From Candidatus Omnitrophota bacterium (lineage in GTDB: Bacteria; Ratteibacteria; UBA8468; B48-G9; JAFGKM01), in the NCBI GenBank assembly GCA_023819365.1, contig JAMWBP010000026.1, positions 1-7,116 of the forward strand: a stretch of DNA of 7,116 bases, given 5' to 3'. Below the pieces are notes generated by a model. That model was not told the DNA's origin. It did not search any database and saw only the letters and a list, made by a program, of their open reading frames with translations. Below, piece after piece: positions 1 through 4,472 of this stretch. Each line of letters begins with the position of its first letter. Positions within the stretch are counted from its first letter, which is position 1. Position numbers and translations under genes: made by a program.

Positions 1-105
1 CAATAATTTCGGCTCACGGTAGAGCACTGAAACACAATCGTCTGACGAGAGATGATGCCTTCTTTCACATTTCAATAATTTCGGCTCACGGTAGAGCACT
101 GAAAC
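1..105. CRISPR. End of a CRISPR array: two repeats and one spacer
   Basis: The same 33 bases occur at 1-33 and 73-105 without a mismatch. The second copy extends left to 69 (ATTTCAATAATTTCGG at its start, GAGCACTGAAAC at its end), giving a 37-bp repeat; the first copy is cut by the window edge. The spacer is 34-68 (35 bp), so the unit is 72 bp. The repeat is partly palindromic: TTTCA/TGAAA at its ends (70-74, 100-104) and an inner GCTC/GAGC stem (84-87, 94-97) around a 6-base loop. Read on the plus strand, the last eight bases ACTGAAAC resemble the crRNA 5' handles of type I-D and type III systems. Read on the minus strand the end is ATTGAAAT, also handle-like, so direction is not settled; plus is slightly favoured. 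In that case 106 onward is the trailer side and the leader and any cas genes lie left of the window. No cas gene is visible, so the subtype is unassigned. Confidence 0.88.
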
Positions 106-191
106 GCTAGAGGCAGGGAAAAATATTGGCTGATATCTCCTATAATGCAAATGTAATAGTTTAACTATATGTGATAAATCATACCACTACA
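106..191. other. AT-rich CRISPR flank (trailer or leader) with a short palindrome
   Basis: This stretch has no coding potential and separates the last CRISPR repeat from the hairpin repeats. It is AT-rich and holds a perfect inverted repeat, ATAGTT-T-AACTAT at 156-168. If the array is transcribed on the minus strand this would be the leader; if on the plus strand it is the trailer. A TATAAT at 141-146 on the plus strand has no -35 box at a usual distance. No convincing leader promoter was found on the minus strand either, which weakly supports the trailer reading. Confidence 0.5.
171..191 (-). repeat. Possible decayed copy of the GTAG hairpin repeat
   Basis: The end of this stretch, ACCACTACA at 183-191, differs at one base from ACCGCTACA, which ends the intact minus-strand units. 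Before it is a short TGAT-AA-ATCA stem (172-181), in the place where the intact units carry a 7-bp stem. It would be in the same orientation as the unit that follows at once. The match is short, so chance similarity is possible. Confidence 0.3.
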
Positions 192-216
192 TCGTGCAAT
201 GAATTGCACCGCTACA
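192..216 (-). repeat. REP-like hairpin unit A (GTAG head, stem GTGCAAT)
   Basis: Read on the minus strand, the unit begins TGTAGCGG and runs into the palindrome GTGCAATTCATTGCAC (7-bp stem, 2-base loop; plus-strand 194-209), ending in CGA. It is identical over all 25 bases to the unit at 283-307. A GTAG tetranucleotide just 5' of a hairpin is the hallmark of REP sequences handled by Y1 transposases of the RAYT/TnpA-REP family. That family assignment is an inference, because no transposase is in the window. Confidence 0.75.
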
Positions 217-224
217 CCATATTT

Positions 225-249
225 TGTAGCGGTGGCATTTATGCCACGA
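225..249 (+). repeat. REP-like hairpin unit B (GTAG head, stem GTGGCAT)
   Basis: The head TGTAGCGG is the same as in the other units and the palindrome is GTGGCATTTATGCCAC (232-247; 7-bp stem, TT loop). Compared with unit A the middle stem bases differ on both arms, so pairing is kept. The unit faces away from unit A, so the two GTAG heads point at each other: CACCGCTACA (207-216) and TGTAGCGGTG (225-234) form a 10-bp inverted repeat with an 8-base loop, an alternative fold that competes with the two unit hairpins. Confidence 0.75.
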
Positions 250-256
250 ATTATTT

Positions 257-281
257 TGTAGCGGTCGTATTTATACGACGA
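257..281 (+). repeat. REP-like hairpin unit C (GTAG head, stem GTCGTAT)
   Basis: The head is TGTAGCGG and the palindrome is GTCGTATTTATACGAC (264-279; 7-bp stem, TT loop). It is a direct repeat of unit B after a 7-base AT spacer (TTATTTT runs from 251). It has a third stem sequence, again with matched changes on both arms. Together with the next unit it forms an inverted pair with both GTAG heads outermost, the arrangement called a REP doublet or REPIN. Confidence 0.75.
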
Positions 282-282
282 A

Positions 283-307
283 TCGTGCAATGAATTGCAC
301 CGCTACA
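283..307 (-). repeat. REP-like hairpin unit D (identical to unit A)
   Basis: This is an exact 25-base copy of the unit at 192-216, in the same orientation (palindrome 285-300 on the plus strand). It lies one base after unit C, and its end is 4 bases short of the gyrB stop codon, so it would be in the gyrB 3' untranslated region. The outer ends TGTAGCGGT (257-265) and ACCGCTACA (299-307) can pair over 9 bp around the two inner hairpins. No T-run follows in the gyrB direction, so it is not a standard intrinsic terminator, although it could protect the mRNA 3' end. Confidence 0.75.
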
Positions 308-311
308 TCTA

Positions 312-2687
312 TTATATATCCAGATTCTTTACCTCTTTTGCATATTTTTCTATAAACTCCCTCCTTGGTTCAACAGCATCACCCATAAGAATTGTAAATA
401 CCTCTTCTGCTTTAATAGCATCTTCAATCGTAACAACCTTCATCCTTCTTGTCTTCGGGTCCATTGTGGTCTCCCACAACTGCTCGGGATTCATCTCCCC
501 AAGTCCCTTATATCTCTGTATTGAAAGTCCCTTCTTCCCTTTGTCTTTAAGCACTTCATAGATGCCTATAAAACTACTTGTTTCTTTTTTCCCTGTCTCT
601 ATCTCTTCTACTGTAAAAATACAATCTGAAATGCCTTTTATATTAATTCCGTTTTCTTCCATCCATCTGAGTATCTTTTCAATATCCCGTGCCTCATAAA
701 TTTCAACCATCTTATAGTCCTTTTCTTCGCCAGAAAAAAGGTCTATATGATTTTTGTTCTGCTTTTCCATAAAGTTAGAGAGTTCCTTGTCTGTTGCAAA
801 AAATTCTTCTTTATCCTGGTACTTTACAAGATATATAGGGACTTTTTTCTTTTCCCTCCAGTAACTTAATATCTCCTCCAGTTTAATTCCCTTGTTATCT
901 AAACTTTCAGAAATTTCACACATCCTTTTACTTAAAGTCCCTATCTTCATTATATTCTCACTGATATCTATCTGCTGACCATCTTTCTGTTTTACAGTTA
1001 TCCTTACACTCTCCTTTGCCATCTGGATAAGTATTTTGTCCATCTCCGCCTCTGTATCCACATAAAACTCCTTTTTCCCTTTTTTAACCTTATAGAGTGG
1101 CGGCTGTGCAATATAGATATATCCCTGCTTTATCAGGTCTGTCATCTGCCTGTAAAAGAATGTGAGAAGAAGTGTCCGGATATGGGCACCGTCAATATCA
1201 GCATCTGTCATTATAATAATTTTTCTGTACCGCGCCCTTGAAGCATCAAAGTCCTCTCCAACCCCTCCCCCTATCGCTCCTATCATCATCCTTATCTCTT
1301 CATTGTTGAAGACCTTCTCTAATGGTGCCTTTTCCGCATTGATAATCTTACCTTTTAAAGGTAGTATTGCCTGAAAAAATCTATCCCTTCCTTGTTTGGC
1401 ACTACCACCTGCAGAGTCACCTTCAACAATGAAAAGTTCTCTCTTTTCTGGCTCTTTCACTGTGCAGTCAGCCAGTTTTCCTGGTAGTGCCCCTGTTTCA
1501 GCAAGTTTTTTACGGGTCAGTTCCCTTGCCTTTCTGGCTGCCTCTCTTGCTTTTGCTGTTACCACACATTTATTAATTATTTCACGGGCAACATCAGGGT
1601 TTTCTTCAAGGTAGGTAAGAACCTGTTCTGTCGTTATCCCTTCTACAAGAAATCTTATCTTTGAGTTTCCTAATTTTGTCTTTGTCTGTCCCTCAAATTG
1701 TGGTTCAGCAACTTTTACACTTATAACCGCTGTCAGTCCTTCCCTTATGTCTTCTCCTGCAAGTAGTGTATCTCCTAAAAATCCATTGTTTTTTCCATAT
1801 TCATTTATAGCGCGTGTAAGGCCTGACCTGAAACCGGTAAGATGTGTTCCTCCTTCTTTTGTGTTGACATTATTGGCAAAGGAAAGCACAGTTTCACTGT
1901 AGCCATCGTTATACTGGAAGGCAATTTCAACCTCCCCTTCATTTGTGCTTTTCTTAAAATATAAGGGCTTTGGAGAAAGCACATTCTTATTTCTGTTAAG
2001 ATGCTCAACAAAGGAGACAAGACCTCCTTCAAAGCAGTACTCTTCTTTTATCTTTTTTCTCTCATCCTCAAAGGTTATCTTTGCACCTGCATTGAGAAAG
2101 GCAAGTTCTCTGATTCTTCCTGAAAGAATACTGTTATCAAACTCTACTGTCTCAAATATCTCTTCATCAGGTTTGAATGTAACTTTTGTCCCTGTACTCT
2201 TTGTCTTTCCTACAACTGTAACTTCTGTAACTGGTTTGCCTCTTTCATACCTCTGATGGTATACCTTACCATCCCTTTTAACCTCAACCTCAAGCCACTC
2301 GGAGAGTGCATTAACCACAGAGACACCCACACCATGCAGTCCCCCTGAAACCTTGTATGCCTTCTTGTCAAACTTACCTCCTGCATGAAGAACTGTCATA
2401 ACGACTTCTAACGCAGGCCTTTTCTCTGTATTATGCATATCCACAGGAATACCTCTCCCATTATCAGAGACACTTACACTGTTATCCGTATGTACTGTAA
2501 CTGCTATCTCATTACAGAAACCTGCCATCGCCTCATCAATACTGTTATCTATTACCTCATATACAAGGTGATGAAGCCCTGAAACAGAGGTATCCCCGAT
2601 ATACATTGCAGGTCTTTTTCTTACTGCTTCTATACCACCCAGTACCTGGATAGTAGTTGCATCATATATTTGCTTTTCCCTTTCCAT
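312..2687 (-). CDS. gyrB: DNA gyrase subunit B (long, Gram-negative form)
   Basis: This is the ATPase subunit of type IIA topoisomerase, which with GyrA introduces negative supercoils. Numbering is from the ATG at 2687 (791 aa). The GHKL ATPase domain shows E44 and N48 in YEVIDN, DNGRG at 75-79 and GGLHGVGVS at 115-123. The transducer has the QTK loop at 334-336 with TKLGN after it. The TOPRIM domain has EGDSAGG at 422-428 and the metal motif DADID at 495-499. An extra segment of about 170 residues (roughly 545-715) interrupts the C-terminal part, as in E. coli GyrB. The conserved [15 protein letters not shown] follows at 724-738. All key residues are present. An in-frame TTG at 2718-2720 would add 11 residues, but it sits at the predicted transcription start, whereas the ATG has AAAGGG (2693-2698) 5 bases upstream; the ATG is therefore preferred. 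PGKLADC and [15 protein letters not shown] favour GyrB over ParE. Confidence 0.97.
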   Translation of the reverse strand: MEREKQIYDATTIQVLGGIEAVRKRPAMYIGDTSVSGLHHLVYEVIDNSIDEAMAGFCNEIAVTVHTDNSVSVSDNGRGIPVDMHNTEKRPALEVVMTVLHAGGKFDKKAYKVSGGLHGVGVSVVNALSEWLEVEVKRDGKVYHQRYERGKPVTEVTVVGKTKSTGTKVTFKPDEEIFETVEFDNSILSGRIRELAFLNAGAKITFEDERKKIKEEYCFEGGLVSFVEHLNRNKNVLSPKPLYFKKSTNEGEVEIAFQYNDGYSETVLSFANNVNTKEGGTHLTGFRSGLTRAINEYGKNNGFLGDTLLAGEDIREGLTAVISVKVAEPQFEGQTKTKLGNSKIRFLVEGITTEQVLTYLEENPDVAREIINKCVVTAKAREAARKARELTRKKLAETGALPGKLADCTVKEPEKRELFIVEGDSAGGSAKQGRDRFFQAILPLKGKIINAEKAPLEKVFNNEEIRMMIGAIGGGVGEDFDASRARYRKIIIMTDADIDGAHIRTLLLTFFYRQMTDLIKQGYIYIAQPPLYKVKKGKKEFYVDTEAEMDKILIQMAKESVRITVKQKDGQQIDISENIMKIGTLSKRMCEISESLDNKGIKLEEILSYWREKKKVPIYLVKYQDKEEFFATDKELSNFMEKQNKNHIDLFSGEEKDYKMVEIYEARDIEKILRWMEENGINIKGISDCIFTVEEIETGKKETSSFIGIYEVLKDKGKKGLSIQRYKGLGEMNPEQLWETTMDPKTRRMKVVTIEDAIKAEEVFTILMGDAVEPRREFIEKYAKEVKNLDI

Positions 2688-2723
2688 TTTTGCCCTTTCT
2701 TTCTGTAAGAATCTAAACAATAT

Positions 2724-2752
2724 ATAATATAATTTTTCCTTCTCTGTGTCAA
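2724..2752 (-). promoter_or_regulatory. Sigma-70 type promoter for gyrB
   Basis: On the minus strand there is a perfect TTGACA (2752-2747), a 17-base spacer and TATTAT (2729-2724), 5 of 6 to the -10 consensus. Transcription would start near 2717, leaving a leader of about 30 bases before the gyrB ATG at 2687. This position is the main argument against the upstream TTG start. The -35 box is one arm of an inverted repeat shared with the divergent promoter. Confidence 0.75.
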
Positions 2753-2759
2753 TGATTTG

Positions 2760-2788
2760 TTGACAGATTTTTGCAGTGGTGGTAAAGT
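2760..2788 (+). promoter_or_regulatory. Sigma-70 type promoter for the metallophosphoesterase-PHP gene
   Basis: A perfect TTGACA (2760-2765) is followed after 17 bases by TAAAGT (2783-2788), 4 of 6 to the -10 consensus. Transcription would start near 2795, giving a leader of about 33 bases that contains the ribosome binding site. The -35 boxes of this and the gyrB promoter lie only 7 bp apart, so two polymerases are unlikely to bind at once. Confidence 0.55.
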
Positions 2789-2810
2789 TTTGTCCGTTTA
2801 TGTAATGATT

Positions 2811-2816
2811 GGGAGG
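2811..2816 (+). promoter_or_regulatory. Ribosome binding site of the metallophosphoesterase-PHP gene
   Basis: GGGAGG ends 11 bases before the ATG at 2828. The core is strong and the spacing a little long. A second GGG abuts the ATG but is too close to act. No other in-frame start upstream has a comparable site. Confidence 0.6.
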
Positions 2817-2827
2817 TTTGGATTGGG

Positions 2828-4297
2828 ATGGAAAAGATTAAAATACTTACTATAGGGGACATCCACTATAGTACAAAACCTGCTGAAATAGAGAGCAGAA
2901 AAACACTGTATGGGATTGAACTTCTTAAAAGGGTCATCAGAAGGGCCACCTTTGAAGAAAGGCCTGATATCATTTTTCTTCTTGGGGATATACTCAATGA
3001 AATATCAGATGATATGGAACCCCTTTTAACTGAAATTAAAAAGATTATAGATAAAACAGATATCCCTTGCGTTTCCATCCCGGGTAATCATGACGGTGAT
3101 TATGAGAGGTTTTTCCATACCTTTAAAGAAAAACCAGGGGCTCATCTTTTTAAAGACATCCTTATTTATTCATTTGCTGATACCTATGGAGAAGGTGATA
3201 TCTGTACCAGAAGCAAACAGGATATTGAAAGGTTCTTATCTACTGTAAAAAGATATCCTGACAAAAAAGTCATTGTATTGCAGCATAACCCTGTATATCC
3301 TTTAATAGAGAGTCCTTATCCTTATAATATTAGCAATGCTGAAAAGGTTCACCTCTCTTACAGGGAAAGCAATGTTTTTCTTTCTTTAAGTGCACATTAC
3401 CATCCAGGACAGGAGTTAATATGTAAAGATGGAGTATATTATCTTACAGTGCCTGCTCTATGTGACTCACCATTTGGATATCTTCTTATAGAAATAGAAG
3501 GAAACGATATAAAAGTACAGAGAGACCATCTTAAAAACCCTTTACCGCTCTGTGATAACCACTGTCATACACAGTTTGCCTACTGTTCAGAGGATATAAC
3601 AATAGATAAGATACTTGAAAGGGTTGAAATTCTTGGTATGGGATATGTATCTTTCACAGAACATGCGGACCAGTTGTATCTTACCGAAGAAGAGTATGGT
3701 AAGGCATTATCTTTTTACCAGCCGGATATCCTGCGAAGGAAAAGGGAAGAGGGGAAAGACAGGATGGATCTATTTAAACAGGCAGTAAACAAAGTAAAAT
3801 CAGAAAAGGTAAGAATAGGACTGGAAGTCACACCTGGCAAAGATGGTGGAATTTCTTTACTCCCGGAAGATAGAGAAGGACTGGATATAATAGTTGGGGC
3901 TATACACTTCTTACCGGAAGAGATTATGTCTACATCCTCTGCAAAAAGAGAGGTATGGTTTATGGATATGGTAGAGGTACTTATGAAAAATAATGTGGAT
4001 GTCCTTGCACATCCCTTCAGGGTATTTTTAAGAAGTGGATTGCCGGTTCCTGATACACTTTTTAGACCGGTTGTGGATATCCTCAAAAGTTATAATGTAG
4101 CGGCTGAACTCAACTTTCATACAAACATCCCTGAGTACAGGTTCTTTGAGATGTGTCTCCAAGAGGGAATAAAGATATCATTAGGAACAGATACACATAA
4201 CCTTATTGAAGCAGGAGAGTTTTATCCACACATAAGGTTTCTTGGTAAACTTGGTATTTTACCCGATATGCTTGAAAAGGTATTATATACATTATAG
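2828..4297 (+). CDS. Calcineurin-like metallophosphoesterase fused to a PHP-domain phosphoesterase
   Basis: This 489-aa protein joins two unrelated metal-dependent phosphoesterases. The N-terminal calcineurin-like domain (about 1-235) carries the expected ligands: GDIH (D11, H13), GD (D54), GNHD (N87, H88), H153 in QHNP, and H190/H192 in AHYH. The C-terminal PHP domain (about 240-489) starts with HCH (H245, H247) and shows H279 in FTEHAD, E333 in GLEV, H360 in GAIH, H395 in LAHP and D455/H457 in GTDTH, a complete trinuclear-type metal set. The PHP half resembles histidinol-phosphatase-like and general PHP hydrolases. There is no signal peptide or membrane segment, so it should be cytoplasmic. 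Both domains look active. The substrate is unknown; nucleotide phosphodiesters or phosphomonoesters are plausible from the families. It is divergent from gyrB and probably monocistronic. Confidence 0.88.
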   Translation: MEKIKILTIGDIHYSTKPAEIESRKTLYGIELLKRVIRRATFEERPDIIFLLGDILNEISDDMEPLLTEIKKIIDKTDIPCVSIPGNHDGDYERFFHTFKEKPGAHLFKDILIYSFADTYGEGDICTRSKQDIERFLSTVKRYPDKKVIVLQHNPVYPLIESPYPYNISNAEKVHLSYRESNVFLSLSAHYHPGQELICKDGVYYLTVPALCDSPFGYLLIEIEGNDIKVQRDHLKNPLPLCDNHCHTQFAYCSEDITIDKILERVEILGMGYVSFTEHADQLYLTEEEYGKALSFYQPDILRRKREEGKDRMDLFKQAVNKVKSEKVRIGLEVTPGKDGGISLLPEDREGLDIIVGAIHFLPEEIMSTSSAKREVWFMDMVEVLMKNNVDVLAHPFRVFLRSGLPVPDTLFRPVVDILKSYNVAAELNFHTNIPEYRFFEMCLQEGIKISLGTDTHNLIEAGEFYPHIRFLGKLGILPDMLEKVLYTL

Positions 4298-4468
4298 CGA
4301 GTACAAACCAATTATGTATTCCTTGATAAAAAAAACCTGCCATCACCTGCAAATGAGATTGCTGGTATGCGAGCAACCTATCTCTCTCTGCGGGCAATTG
4401 AATCTATGAAGGCGGGCTTAATACTACCTGTAAATCTTGAAGAGTGGGATATGTATGTCCACCTATGA
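4298..4468 (+). pseudogene. Orphan 3' gene remnant abutting the upstream stop codon
   Basis: Straight after the TAG at 4295-4297, in the same frame, 56 codons remain open to a TGA at 4466-4468. The translation is protein-like, with segments such as NEIAGMRATYLSLRAIESM and NLEEWDMYVHL, a helix-rich C-terminus of mixed composition. There is no start codon at its head; the first ATG is at 4367 and lacks a clear ribosome binding site. The simplest reading is the tail of a longer gene whose front was deleted. The AIES-MKAG pattern recalls C-termini of Gfo/Idh/MocA oxidoreductases, but this is only an impression. Translation by readthrough of the TAG is the alternative. The end lies 4 bases from the stop of the convergent hydrolase gene. 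Confidence 0.5.
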
Positions 4469-4472
4469 ATAA

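Noticed and set aside
141..146. TATAAT on the plus strand as a promoter -10 beside the CRISPR array
   Set aside because: The sequence 17 bases upstream is A-rich with no -35 match; the nearest TTG-containing hexamer is only 9 bases away, and no gene follows on that strand.
192..307. The hairpins as an intrinsic terminator for gyrB
   Set aside because: Stems are short and none is followed by a T-run in the gyrB direction; the shared head and multiple copies are better explained as a repeat family.
192..307. The hairpin units as further degenerate CRISPR repeats
   Set aside because: They share no sequence with the 37-bp repeat, alternate in orientation and lack spacers of constant length.
1162..1374. 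Open frame on the plus strand inside gyrB
   Set aside because: It lies wholly antisense to the TOPRIM region of gyrB, has no ribosome binding site, and its composition is that of a shadow frame.
3715..4086. 123-codon open frame on the minus strand inside the PHP domain
   Set aside because: It is antisense to conserved PHP motifs, Ser/Thr/Ile-rich as expected of a shadow, and has no family resemblance.
2828..4297. A CRISPR-associated nuclease role for the fusion protein
   Set aside because: No cas domain or cas gene is present, gyrB separates it from the array, and it has its own promoter; only a speculative link remains.
4328..4376. Eight A residues (T-run on the minus strand) with nearby TTGCT/AGCAA as a terminator for the hydrolase
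   Set aside because: The 5-bp stem is separated from the T-run by over 20 bases and no stable stem abuts the run.
4203..4397. 64-codon minus-strand frame over the end of the phosphoesterase gene and the remnant
   Set aside because: It overlaps conserved plus-strand coding sequence and has no recognisable motif; the plus-strand reading is more protein-like.
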